A program made the position numbers and the translations under genes. From contig NZ_AP028461.1 of NCBI RefSeq assembly GCF_033097365.1, forward strand, positions 1,240,001 to 1,304,000: 64,000 bases of DNA, in the 5' to 3' direction. The stretch's first letter is position 1, and the number at the start of each line of letters is the position of its first letter. The DNA is from Actinoplanes sichuanensis. GTDB taxonomy: Bacteria > Actinomycetota > Actinomycetes > Mycobacteriales > Micromonosporaceae. Of this stretch, positions 42,981 to 50,821 are shown in pieces. The notes below the pieces were generated by a model that searched no databases, was not told the DNA's origin, and saw nothing but the letters and a program-made list of their open reading frames with translations.

Positions 42981-43619
42981 TCAGCTTTCGGCGTGGACCT
43001 TGCGAAGGGCGCCGAGGAACGCGTCGGCCGACTGGGCTCCGGAGATCCCGTACTTCTGGTTGATCAGGAAGAACGGGACGCCGCTGATGCCCAGCTGGCG
43101 GGCCTTTCGGATGTCGGCGTCGACCTCGGCGCCGTATTTCGTCCCGGCGACCACGTCGGCCGCCTCGTCCGCCGGGACCCCGACGGCGGTCGCGAGTCGT
43201 ACCAAAGTCTCCGGATCGTCGACCACCGCAGCGTCGGACAGATGCGCCTTGAGCAGCGCCTCGTGCATTTCTGTGCCGAGGCCGTGCTGGTCGGCCAGGT
43301 GAGCGACCCGGTGCGCGTCGCGGGTGTTGACCGAGATCGCGTGACCCAGGTCGTAGGTCAGGCCCTCGGCCTCGGCGAGCTGCGTGACCTGGTGGGTCAT
43401 CGCCCGCACCTGGGAGGCCGGCGCGCCGATCTTCTTGGCCAGCATCTCGTGGACCGGCTCCCGGGTGCCCTGGGGGATGGTCGGGTCGAGCTGGAAGCTG
43501 TGCCAGGTCACGGTGACGTCGGCGTCCTCGAACCTGTCGAGCGCGGTCTCCAGGCGCCGTTTGCCGATGTAGCACCACGGGCAGACCACGTCGGACCAGA
43601 CGTCGATGCTGATGCTCAC
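42981..43619 (-). CDS. FrnE-type DsbA-family oxidoreductase
   Basis: 212-residue thioredoxin-fold protein. The active site CPWC is in SDVVCPWCYIGKRRLETAL, and the C-terminal GISGVPFFLINQKYGISGAQSADAFL has the cis-Pro loop. The helical insert between (THQVTQLAEAEGLTYD) is typical of FrnE. No signal peptide, so it acts in the cytoplasm. GTG 43619 is preferred: GGAG lies 7 bp upstream and it overlaps the stop of the preceding 39-residue gene (GTGA). Confidence 0.9.
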   Translation of the reverse strand: MSISIDVWSDVVCPWCYIGKRRLETALDRFEDADVTVTWHSFQLDPTIPQGTREPVHEMLAKKIGAPASQVRAMTHQVTQLAEAEGLTYDLGHAISVNTRDAHRVAHLADQHGLGTEMHEALLKAHLSDAAVVDDPETLVRLATAVGVPADEAADVVAGTKYGAEVDADIRKARQLGISGVPFFLINQKYGISGAQSADAFLGALRKVHAES

Positions 43620-43735
43620 AGGCACACTCCGTTCTCGCAGACGGGCGCGTCCTCGGCGCCTTCCAGAATGATCAGCTGCGGCAGCTCCTCGACGGGGATC
43701 TCCTCGTCGATCTGCTCGGCTGGTGTCTCCGGCAC
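43616..43735 (-). CDS. 39-residue peptide with C-terminal Cys pair, coupled to FrnE
   Basis: Reads from GTG 43735: an acidic Glu/Pro-rich body (PAEQIDEEIPVEELPQL, IILEGAEDAPV) ending CENGVCL at the stop. AGGAG lies 5 bp before the start, and its stop overlaps the DsbA start, so expression is coupled. No family recognised. The Cys-x4-Cys at the very end, next to a thiol oxidoreductase, suggests a redox partner or substrate of it. The preceding promoter region is shared with the divergent TetR gene. Confidence 0.65.
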   Translation of the reverse strand: MPETPAEQIDEEIPVEELPQLIILEGAEDAPVCENGVCL

Positions 43736-43760
43736 GGCCGCTCCTCCGCTATCCCGATCC

Positions 43761-43850
43761 GCGCTGTCCTGACCGGCGCTGCCCTGACCCGCGTTGCTCT
43801 CAGCCGCGCTGCCCTGACCCGCGCTGCTCTCAGCCGCGCTATCCTGACCC
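43761..43850. repeat. Six 15-bp tandem repeats in the micro-gene/tetR promoter space
   Basis: Six contiguous 15-bp units of the type GCGCTG(C/T)CCTGACCC alternate with GCG(C/T)TGCTCTCAGCC, giving a 30-bp higher-order period in the middle. A worn half copy precedes them at 43747. They fill the space between the Cys-tailed gene and the TetR operator, and could be a variable-length promoter repeat. Confidence 0.8.
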
Positions 43851-43885
43851 GGCGGTCAACTTGTACGGGCAACATTAGCAGATAT

Positions 43886-43903
43886 CTTGACCGCGGGGTC
43901 AAG
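43886..43903. promoter_or_regulatory. TetR operator CTTGACC-N4-GGTCAAG
   Basis: Perfect 7-bp arms, 18 bp overall, 12 bp before the TetR ATG; a further GGTCAA half-site lies at 43854-43859. On the minus strand TTGACC is a -35 candidate with TAATGT downstream, so the operator probably silences the Cys-peptide/FrnE operon and tetR itself. Confidence 0.6.
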
Positions 43904-43915
43904 TTACGGAGGGGC

Positions 43916-44551
43916 ATGAGAGCGGACGCACAGCGCAACGCGACCAGACTGCGGGTCGCCGCGGCCGAGCTCTTCCAGGTGCGCGGTCTGCAGGTTTCGG
44001 TCAAGGAGATCGCCCGCCACGCCGGGGTGAGCCACGGCACGCTCTACAACCTGTTCGGTTCCCGTGAGGCGCTGATCGACGAGGTGGTCGCCGATCTGGC
44101 TGCGGTCCGGCTCGGAGACGCCGCGCGCAAGGCTCTGGCCTGCGACGATCCTTGGCAGGGCTTCTCCGGTTATGTCGGTGAGGTCTGTGAGCTGCAGGCC
44201 ACCGACCCCGCTCTCGGCGATGTGTTGACCCGCCGGTTTCCGGATGCCAGTCGCCTCATGGCGGTCTGTGACAACTCGTATGCGGCCGCCGAGTCGATCA
44301 TCGACCGGGCTCGGCGGGATGGCTCGTTGCGGCCTGACTTCACCGCCGCCGACCTGCTGTTCTTTCTCGCCTCGCATGCGCCGCTGGCCCGGTCCGCGGC
44401 CGCTTCGGGGTCTGATTCGTGGCGGCGGGCGGTCGGTTTCATGCTGGACGGCCTGCGTGCTTCGGCGGCCAACCCGCTCCCGGCCGACCCGATGACCCCG
44501 CAGGAGATCAACCATCTGCTGATCGAGGGCTCAACCGCCGCGGCCGGTTGA
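43916..44551 (+). CDS. TetR-family repressor
   Basis: 211 residues. N-terminal HTH: LRVAAAELFQVRGLQVSVKEIARHAGVSHGTLYNLFGSREALIDEV. The C-terminal part is a ligand-binding helical domain (ADLLFFLASHAPLARSAA). RBS ACGGAGGGG precedes ATG 43916. Divergent from the micro-gene/FrnE operon and likely its regulator. Converges with the NB-ARC gene (21-bp overlap). Confidence 0.9.
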   Translation: MRADAQRNATRLRVAAAELFQVRGLQVSVKEIARHAGVSHGTLYNLFGSREALIDEVVADLAAVRLGDAARKALACDDPWQGFSGYVGEVCELQATDPALGDVLTRRFPDASRLMAVCDNSYAAAESIIDRARRDGSLRPDFTAADLLFFLASHAPLARSAAASGSDSWRRAVGFMLDGLRASAANPLPADPMTPQEINHLLIEGSTAAAG

Positions 44552-45649
44552 GAGCCGGTCGATCTCCGTGATCCGGTTCCAGTCGCCGTCGGCCGGGAGA
44601 TCACCGGCGGCCAGTTCCCGAGCCACTGTGAGCAGGTCGATTCCGGGCTGCGTCAGCACCCGGGCGGCCGCGACGGCCAGGGCGAGCGGGAGCCCGGCGG
44701 AGGCGGCCAGGACGGCGTCGGTCCCGGCCGGATCCTCGGCGATCCGGTCCGGGCCGAGGCGGGCGGCCAGTAGCCGGCGGGCCTCGTTCCGGTCCATCGG
44801 GTCCACCGCCAGCGGCTGAGCGCCGTCGATCGCGACCAGCGCCGTCAGCCGGGCCCGGCTCGTGACGAGCGTGCGGCAGCCGGATCCGCCGGGCAGCAGC
44901 GGGCGCACCTGGTCCGGCCCGGCGGCATCGTCCAGCACCACCAGCACCCGCCGCTGCGCCAGCACCGTGCGGTAGGCCGTCTCGCCGACGGAGCCGCCGG
45001 TGAGGTCGCCACCGGCGAGCCCACCGCCGACGGATCCGCCGAGCGAGATCAGAAAGCGGTCCAGCACCACCGCCGGATCAGCCGGTCGAGGCCCGCTGCC
45101 CCGCAGGTCAGCCCACAACTGGCCGTCCGGGAAAAGCGCCGCGCTCCGACGCGCCCAGTGCACGGCGAGTGCGGTCTTGCCGATCCCCGCCGGTCCGGAC
45201 AGCACCACCGGCCCGCCCGTCGTCTCCGGGTCGCCTTCGATGGTCGCGCGGGGCGGGGCGGCCGCGACGTCGAGCATCGCCGACAGCGCGGTTCGGCCGA
45301 CGAAACCGGGTACGGCCGCGGGCAGCTGCCGGGGCGGCCCGGCCGGTGGACAGGCCCGCTGGTCGGCGACCCGCTCGCGGGCGGTCGCCAGAGCACCCAA
45401 CTCGGCCGGTGCGGCACCGAGTTGCCGGCCGAGTTCGTCGAGGCGGTCGACGGGCGGCAGCACCTTCCCGGTCAGGTATGCGCCGATGATTCCATGCGAC
45501 CAGCCGGTTCGGGCGGCCAGCTCGCGATAGCTGAGCACCGGCGCCCGCCGGGACCGCGCGTGTCGCTGCCGTAGCCCGCGCAGCAGAACGGCCAGGTCGG
45601 CGGGTGACGAGACTACGGCGGCCCCGCTGATCACCATGTGCATGTCCAT
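44531..45649 (-). CDS. XRE-HTH / NB-ARC regulator lacking TPR domain
   Basis: 372 residues. N-terminal HTH (SYRELAARTGWSHGIIGAYLTGKVLPPVDRL), then an NB-ARC NTPase: Walker A LSGPAGIGKTALAVHWARR, Walker B RRVLVVLDDAAG, sensor TLVTSRARLTAL and GLPLAL. The chain ends at ITEIDRLSTGRGG, soon after the NTPase, without the winged-helix/TPR half common in SARP-like regulators. Start uncertain: ATG 45649 is used, but ATGs and a TTG are close by. Divergent from the decayed SARP gene. Confidence 0.75.
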   Translation of the reverse strand: MDMHMVISGAAVVSSPADLAVLLRGLRQRHARSRRAPVLSYRELAARTGWSHGIIGAYLTGKVLPPVDRLDELGRQLGAAPAELGALATARERVADQRACPPAGPPRQLPAAVPGFVGRTALSAMLDVAAAPPRATIEGDPETTGGPVVLSGPAGIGKTALAVHWARRSAALFPDGQLWADLRGSGPRPADPAVVLDRFLISLGGSVGGGLAGGDLTGGSVGETAYRTVLAQRRVLVVLDDAAGPDQVRPLLPGGSGCRTLVTSRARLTALVAIDGAQPLAVDPMDRNEARRLLAARLGPDRIAEDPAGTDAVLAASAGLPLALAVAAARVLTQPGIDLLTVARELAAGDLPADGDWNRITEIDRLSTGRGG

Positions 45650-45674
45650 CGGCGCAGCCAATCGCCTCCGCCCT

Positions 45675-46135
45675 TGACGGCCGCTGTCCGAACGCTTGAC
45701 ACCCAGGTCAGCGTGTCCGTCGCCCGGCTCCGTGCGGTCCTCGACCCGGCCGCGATCGTCACCGACGGCACCGGCTGTCGGCGGCCGACGATCAGCTGGA
45801 CGAATCCCGGTTCCACGAGCTCATCGAGCAGGGCCGGGCGCAACTCACCGCAGGCCGCCCGGCGGCGGCTTCCGAGCGGCGCGATGACCCTTTGGCGGGG
45901 GTACGCCACTCGCCGACCGGCACGACGAGGAGTTGGCCCGTCCCCACCGTGGCCGGTCTGACGGCGCTCCCGGTTGACCGCTCTGGAAACCCGCGCCGAC
46001 GTGCTGCTGAGCCTGGAACGCCATCACGATCTGGTCGGACGGGCCGGCCGGATCCCGCCGCCGGTGACCGGGACGGAACCAGCCGTCGGTGACACGCTCA
46101 ACCGGATGGTCGGGCGGCAGTGGCAGGCCGAGTAA
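45675..46135 (+). pseudogene. Frameshifted SARP (BTAD-domain) regulator remnant
   Basis: Successive frames match consecutive parts of a SARP transcriptional activation domain: RTLDTQVSVSVARLRAVLDPAA (HTH tail); then, one frame over from ~45775, LSAADDQLDESRFHELIEQGRAQLTAGRPAAAS; then TLWRG and LADRHDEELAR; then ETRADVLLSLERHHDLVGR to the stop at 46133-46135. At least three frameshifts separate them. The N-terminal half of the HTH is missing. This is a decayed gene beside an NB-ARC regulator. Confidence 0.8.
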
Positions 46136-46278
46136 GGATGGGTGCCGGCCAGCGCGGTGTGATGGAGCGCTTTCATCGCCTAAATCGGAGCAATTAGGAC
46201 GCCGGATGGAGTCGCGTCCTTGTGGTGTCTGGTTCCGGAACTTCGCTGGCGACTCGGCCCTGACCTGGGATAACGCGG

Positions 46279-46298
46279 AACCGGTGCCGGAACCGGTT
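46279..46298. promoter_or_regulatory. Inverted repeat AACCGGT-N6-ACCGGTT upstream of the glucanase
   Basis: Perfect 7-bp arms 116 bp before the ATG, in the 278-bp space that precedes the GH16 gene. GGAACCGGT is also directly repeated here. Possible operator; regulator not known. Confidence 0.4.
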
Positions 46299-46413
46299 TC
46301 GGGAGCCATTGACACCCCTCTAACGGGCTGTCACGGTGGCTCGCAAGAGAGCGGTTTCACAGGTTGTTCCCCCGCTGGAAACCGCTTCGTCACACCCCGA
46401 GGAGTCCCGTCCC

Positions 46414-48123
46414 ATGATCACTCCTGCCCGAAAACGGCCGCGCTCCGGCCGTACCAGAAGGATTGCTCTCGCCGTTGGTCTCGCCGGCCTGATGGCCGGC
46501 TTCGTCGCGGTGACCAGCGGCCCCGCGTCGGCCGCCGAAGTGCTCGTCTCGCAAGGCAAAGCGGCGACCGCGTCGTCCACCGAGGCGGCCGGCGCCTACC
46601 TCGCGGCCGAGGCCGTCGACGGCAACAACGGCACCCGCTGGGCCAGCACCTGGTCGGCCACCCAGTGGTTCCAGGTCGACCTCGGCGCGTCCACCGCGGT
46701 CAGCCGGATCGCGATCAACTGGGAGGCCGCGTACGCCCGCGGGTTCAACATCCAGTTCTCAGCCAACGGCAGCACCTGGACCCAGGCCTACGCCACCACG
46801 ACCGGCGCCGGAGGCCAGCAGAGCATCGCGGTCTCTGGAACCGCCCGCTATGTGCGGATCAACCTGACGCAGCGGGCGCTGGACGCCTACGGATACTCCT
46901 TCTGGGAGTTCCAGGTCTACTCCGGGGACGCCCCGCCGACCGGTACCACGCGGCTGCTCTCCTACGGAAAGCCGGCGCTGGCCTCGACCTGGCAGAACGA
47001 CGTCAACTGCAACCCGTGCAGCCCGGACAAGGCGTTCGACAACGACCCGGCCAGCCGCTGGGCCACCAGCTCGACGAACGGTTGGGTCGACCCGGGCTGG
47101 ATCTCGGTCGACCTGGGCGCCACCGCCCAGATCAGCCAGGTCGTCCTGCAGTGGGACCCGGCCTACGCCCGCAGCTACCAGCTCCAGGTGTCGCCGGACA
47201 ACGTCAACTGGACGAATTTCTACAGCACCACCACCGGTGACGGTCTGAAGGACGTCATCAACGCCACCGGCACCGGCCGGTATGTCCGGATGTACGGCAC
47301 CGCCCGCAGCAGCGCCTACGGGTACTCGCTCTGGGAGTTCAGCGTCTACGGCACCGGCGGCAACCCGACCGCGCCGCCCGCCAAGCCCGCCGACCCGGTC
47401 TTCCCCGCCACCCGGCTGGTCTTCTCCGACGAGTTCAACGGCGCGGCCGGCAGCAAACCCGACACCGCGAAGTGGACGTACGACCCGGGCGTCCCGCAGA
47501 ACGGCGAGGTCCAGTACTACACCCCCAACAGCGAGAACGCGTCGATGAACGGGTCGGGTTCGCTCGTCATCGAGGCCCGCCGGCAGGACTACCAGGGCCG
47601 GCAGTACACGTCGCACCGGATGAACACCGGCAACAAGTTCAGCGTCCAATACGGCCGGATCGAGGCCCGGGTCAAGGTGCCCAAGGGCAACGGGCTGTGG
47701 CCGGCGTTCTGGCTGATGGGTGACGACTTCCTGCAGGGGCGGCCGTGGCCGTACAACGGGGAGATCGACATCATGGAGGTTCTCGGCCGCAACACCAGCG
47801 AGGCTTACTCGACGCTGCACGCGCCGGCTTACAACGGAGCCGGGGGGTACGGCCAGAAGTACGCGACAGTCGACCTGTCCCAGGACTTCCACGTCTGGGC
47901 GGCCGAGTGGGACAGCAAGGGAATCCGCTTCTTCCTCGACGGCCGGCTCGTCTTCGACGCCGCCAAGGAGACCGTGGAGAACACCCGCGGCCCGTGGATC
48001 TACGACCACAAGTTCTACCTGATCCTGAACCTCGCGGTCGGCGGCGACTTCCCCGGTCCGATCGACGCCACCACCCCGTTCCCCAGCCAGATGCTGGTCG
48101 ACTACGTCCGCGTCTACCAGTAG
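46414..48123 (+). CDS. Secreted GH16 beta-glucanase with two CBM32-like domains
   Basis: 569 residues. Signal peptide ending near AAE at residue ~40; two F5/8-type C (CBM32) domains (about 45-180 and 195-320, SVTWSATQWFQVDLGA-like and WISVDLGATAQISQVVLQWDPAYA); a Pro linker; then a GH16 jelly roll with the catalytic GEIDIMEVLG (Glu nucleophile and Glu acid/base near 449 and 454) and NLAVGGDFPGPIDATTPFPSQM. Best guess laminarinase (endo-1,3-beta-glucanase). ATG 46414 follows GAGGAG with 9-bp spacing. Degrades external beta-glucans. Confidence 0.92.
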   Translation: MITPARKRPRSGRTRRIALAVGLAGLMAGFVAVTSGPASAAEVLVSQGKAATASSTEAAGAYLAAEAVDGNNGTRWASTWSATQWFQVDLGASTAVSRIAINWEAAYARGFNIQFSANGSTWTQAYATTTGAGGQQSIAVSGTARYVRINLTQRALDAYGYSFWEFQVYSGDAPPTGTTRLLSYGKPALASTWQNDVNCNPCSPDKAFDNDPASRWATSSTNGWVDPGWISVDLGATAQISQVVLQWDPAYARSYQLQVSPDNVNWTNFYSTTTGDGLKDVINATGTGRYVRMYGTARSSAYGYSLWEFSVYGTGGNPTAPPAKPADPVFPATRLVFSDEFNGAAGSKPDTAKWTYDPGVPQNGEVQYYTPNSENASMNGSGSLVIEARRQDYQGRQYTSHRMNTGNKFSVQYGRIEARVKVPKGNGLWPAFWLMGDDFLQGRPWPYNGEIDIMEVLGRNTSEAYSTLHAPAYNGAGGYGQKYATVDLSQDFHVWAAEWDSKGIRFFLDGRLVFDAAKETVENTRGPWIYDHKFYLILNLAVGGDFPGPIDATTPFPSQMLVDYVRVYQ

Positions 48124-48134
48124 GCCCCTCACCA

Positions 48135-48183
48135 CGGCCCGGGCAGCTGCAAGGCTGCTCGGGCCGTCGCCCGTCCGTTTTTC
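48135..48183. terminator. Bidirectional terminator between GH16 and kinase genes
   Basis: 13-bp arms at 48135-48147 and 48154-48166 (CGGCCC core, one G-T position), 6-nt loop, then a T5 run (48178-48182) on the + strand. The two genes converge here. Confidence 0.7.
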
Positions 48184-48188
48184 ACCCG

Positions 48189-49040
48189 TCATGCTGCCCG
48201 GGTCGTCTGCCGTCCCCGCCGGCGCAGCCGGCGGGTGAATCTCGGCGGGTCGAGGACCTCTCTCAAGTCCCTTTCGATCACGGCTGCCGACGGGCGTCGT
48301 GCCGGGTCCCGGACCAGCACCGTGAGCAGCAGTGACGTCAGCGGACCGGCCAGGATCGGGGGATCCGGCGGTTCGCTGATCATCGCCCGCAGCGCGGTAC
48401 CGCCGTCCCCACGCGTGTACGGCGAACGGCCCTCGACCGCGAAGTACAGCGTCGCCGCGAGCGACCAGAGGTCCCCGGCCGCACCCGCCTCCCGGGAGAG
48501 CAGCCGCTCCGGAGCGATGTAGCCGGGGGAGCCGAGCCGCGGATCGGGGCCGTCGCCGCTGATCATGGCCAGTCCGAAGTCGGTGAGCACCACCCGGTTC
48601 CCCATTGCCGCCCCGGTTCCCGAGCCGGTGAGCAGCACGTTGTCCGGTTTGACGTCGCGATGCAGCACCCCGGCGGCGTGCGCGCTGCCCAGTGCCGACA
48701 GCATCCACAGCCCGATCCGGGCCGTCTCGTCCGGCGGCAGCGGACCGCCGTCGGTGACCACCCGGTGCAGCGAACGGGACGGCACATGCTCCATCACGAT
48801 CCACGACCGGTCCTCCGTGGTGAACACGTCGTAGACCCGCACCAGACCCGGATGATCCAGGCGGGCGGCGGCCCGTGCCTCCCGCACCGGGCCGCACGAC
48901 CCGGCCACCTCCTTGATCGCGACGGTACGTTGCAGCAGCGTGTCGTCGGCCCGCCAGACCCGGCCCATCCCACCGGACCCGATCACCTCGAGCAGCCGAT
49001 AACGACCACCCAGCTCCCCGGCCATCTGAACAACCCCCAT
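48189..49040 (-). CDS. Soluble Ser/Thr protein kinase (Hanks type)
   Basis: 283 residues. Gly loop GSGGMGRVWRA, Lys VAIKEV, catalytic HRDVKPDNVLL, metal DFG in LTDFGLAM, and APE in GYIAPERLL are all intact. No transmembrane segment or PASTA domain, so it is a cytoplasmic kinase. Start is ATG 49040; a second ATG in frame (MAGELGG) is possible. Downstream of rskA on the same strand, with a SigK-like promoter in between. Confidence 0.9.
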   Translation of the reverse strand: MGVVQMAGELGGRYRLLEVIGSGGMGRVWRADDTLLQRTVAIKEVAGSCGPVREARAAARLDHPGLVRVYDVFTTEDRSWIVMEHVPSRSLHRVVTDGGPLPPDETARIGLWMLSALGSAHAAGVLHRDVKPDNVLLTGSGTGAAMGNRVVLTDFGLAMISGDGPDPRLGSPGYIAPERLLSREAGAAGDLWSLAATLYFAVEGRSPYTRGDGGTALRAMISEPPDPPILAGPLTSLLLTVLVRDPARRPSAAVIERDLREVLDPPRFTRRLRRRGRQTTRAA

Positions 49041-49182
49041 CTCGTCGTCGACAGGGGAACCCTCGCGCCATCGGTGCGAACCCCGCCCTAGCCGACCGGG
49101 ACCCCTCGCTGTCGGCGAGGCCTCCTCGTCGGTGGCAGGGATCCTTCTGCCCTCGGCTGGGATCCCTTCGCCGTCGGGAGGG

Positions 49183-49209
49183 ATTCGGAGCCGGTTCGGT
49201 CGCGGATCG
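49183..49209 (-). promoter_or_regulatory. SigK-like promoter before the kinase gene
   Basis: Minus-strand CGATCC-N15-CCGAAT between rskA and the kinase gene. It matches the copy at 50613-50639 at 27 of 34 positions, including the flanking TGCA. The expected transcript has a ~135-nt leader to the kinase ATG. Confidence 0.6.
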
Positions 49210-49217
49210 GTGCATGG

Positions 49218-49967
49218 TCAGGCCAGATTCACCAGTGCGTCCAGCGGGGCCGTCGGGGTCGCCGACTCGGGGGCTCGCTCGATGGTGATGCCGACGTTCG
49301 ACATCGCGGGCAAGCCCTCGACGACCTGCACGGCCGCCGACTGGCCCTCGCGCAGCGCGCCCGCCGAGGCCGGTGCGCCCGATTGGATCGTCCACATCTG
49401 ATAGACGCGGCCCGCGGCCGGAGCGCTGTCAGCGGCGAGCATGATCACTCCCGCATTCTGCAGCCGGGAACTCGACACGGTCACCCGACCGCCGCTTTTC
49501 AGCTGCTCGGAACGCGTCTGCACATCTGGAGCGCCGAGGATCGACCGGACTCGTGCCTCGCTCGCCTGCGCCGCCTCGAGGCGGGACTGCGCGTCCCGTA
49601 CCCGCTCATCCTGAATCTGATAAACGGCCGCGCCGGCTCCGACCGCGGCGACGACCGCGGCGGCCGCGGCGACCAGGCGCAGACCGCGCCGGGACCGGGG
49701 CTGAGCGCGCGCCGGAATCGCCGGCGGCAGCTGGCGGGTGTTGCTGATCTCGGCCAGCACGTTGTCACGCAGTCGCGGCGGCGGAACCGACCAGGCACCG
49801 TCGGCGAGCCGGGCGGTCACCTCGAACAACTCGTCCGCCTCCAGGCGGCACGACTCGCAGTCACGCAGATGACGATCGAACGCGGCCCGGTCGATGTCAT
49901 CGAGCGCGTCGAGCACGTAGGCACCGATCAGCGAGTGGACGTCGCTCTTCTCGTGGGGGGCGCTCAT
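49218..49967 (-). CDS. rskA: Anti-sigma-K factor (RskA)
   Basis: 249 residues. N-terminal ZAS-like zinc site (HLRDCESCRLE), one membrane helix (~95-115, LVAAAAAVVAAVGAGAAVY), and an extracytoplasmic RskA domain (RVYQMWTIQSGAPASAG, GITIERAPESATPTAPLDALV). It should hold SigK at the membrane until proteolysis. ATG overlaps the sigK stop by 4 bp, so both are one coupled operon. Confidence 0.92.
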   Translation of the reverse strand: MSAPHEKSDVHSLIGAYVLDALDDIDRAAFDRHLRDCESCRLEADELFEVTARLADGAWSVPPPRLRDNVLAEISNTRQLPPAIPARAQPRSRRGLRLVAAAAAVVAAVGAGAAVYQIQDERVRDAQSRLEAAQASEARVRSILGAPDVQTRSEQLKSGGRVTVSSSRLQNAGVIMLAADSAPAAGRVYQMWTIQSGAPASAGALREGQSAAVQVVEGLPAMSNVGITIERAPESATPTAPLDALVNLA

Positions 49968-50578
49968 GCCGCCACCTCCGGGGTCAGGCAGTCCCGAAGC
50001 CTGATCAGACCATCTCTCATTCTGCTCTTCACCGTCGGTAACGGCACTCTCAGCAGCTCGGAGACCTGCGGATACGAGTGGCCCTGATAGAACGCCAAGG
50101 TCACCGCCTCACGCTGCACCTCGGTCAGCACCTGCAGGCAGTGCCGCACCTGCTGACGTTCCAGGCGAACCGCGACCTCATCGGCGACCTCGTCGTACGG
50201 GGTGTCCACCGAGGCGGCGCCGACCCGGGCCACCCGGTCACCGGCGGCCTGTTCGGCACGCACCCGGTCCACCGCCCGCCGGTGCGCGATCATGAAGATC
50301 CAGGCGGTCGCCGAACCCCGGTCCGGATCCCAGCGGGCCGCGGTACGCCAGATCTCCACCAGGACCTCCTGTGCCACCTCCTCGGCCTGGGCCGGATCCC
50401 GCAGCACCCGCCTGACCAGGCCGTAGACGCGTGGCGCGACCAGGTCGTACAGCCTGCCGAACGCCTTCTCGTCGCCGCGCGCCACCGACGCCAGCAACAG
50501 CCCGGCATCCGGCACCGTCTCCGGGGCCGGAACCGGAGTCAGGTACTCCGGTCGATCCCCGACGCCACGCTCTGCCAT
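49964..50578 (-). CDS. sigK: ECF sigma factor, SigK family
   Basis: 204 residues. sigma2 (EEVAQEVLVEIWRTAARWDPDRGSATAWIFMIAHRRAVDRVR) and sigma4 (EVQREAVTLAFYQGHSYPQVSELLRVPLPTVKSRMRDGLIRLRD) are intact. ATG 50578. The rskA partner overlaps it. A SigK-like promoter lies 34 bp upstream, so it probably autoregulates. Confidence 0.92.
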   Translation of the reverse strand: MAERGVGDRPEYLTPVPAPETVPDAGLLLASVARGDEKAFGRLYDLVAPRVYGLVRRVLRDPAQAEEVAQEVLVEIWRTAARWDPDRGSATAWIFMIAHRRAVDRVRAEQAAGDRVARVGAASVDTPYDEVADEVAVRLERQQVRHCLQVLTEVQREAVTLAFYQGHSYPQVSELLRVPLPTVKSRMRDGLIRLRDCLTPEVAA

Positions 50579-50612
50579 CGTTCTCCATCCCGCATCGACT
50601 CGTCCGGGTGGG

Positions 50613-50639
50613 GTTCGGAGCCACCCCGGCCGCGGATGG
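50613..50639 (-). promoter_or_regulatory. SigK-like autopromoter of sigK-rskA
   Basis: Minus-strand CCATCC (50634-50639), 15-bp spacer, CCGAAC (50613-50618). It resembles the mycobacterial SigK consensus CCATCC-N16/17-CCGAAT with a shorter spacer, and matches the second copy at 49183-49209. Confidence 0.65.
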
Positions 50640-50821
50640 GTGCAATTTCTGCCATGTGGCTACCACGCGCGAGCCACCCCTGTCACGGCCCGATCCCGTG
50701 CCCTCCTTCCCCACGGCGTCAGCCCGGCCCCGTCGGCGCTTTCTTCTGGACCGACAGTCCGTCGGACGTGCGGCGACGCTGGTCTAGGCTCGTGGGATCT
50801 TGGACGGGCAGGGGCGGGGCG

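Noticed and set aside
43761..43850. CRISPR array
   Set aside because: The repeats are contiguous 15-mers with no spacers and no cas genes nearby; the 21-bp repeats at 60151 likewise have no spacers.
46161..46177. LacI-type operator upstream of the GH16 gene (core AGCGCT)
   Set aside because: The flanks do not pair beyond six bases; too weak next to the perfect boxes at 17871 and 34600.
46759..49395. An 878-codon open frame on the minus strand
   Set aside because: It overlaps the GH16 gene and the kinase in another frame; the protein is low-complexity Arg/Gly/Val-rich, a GC-skew shadow.
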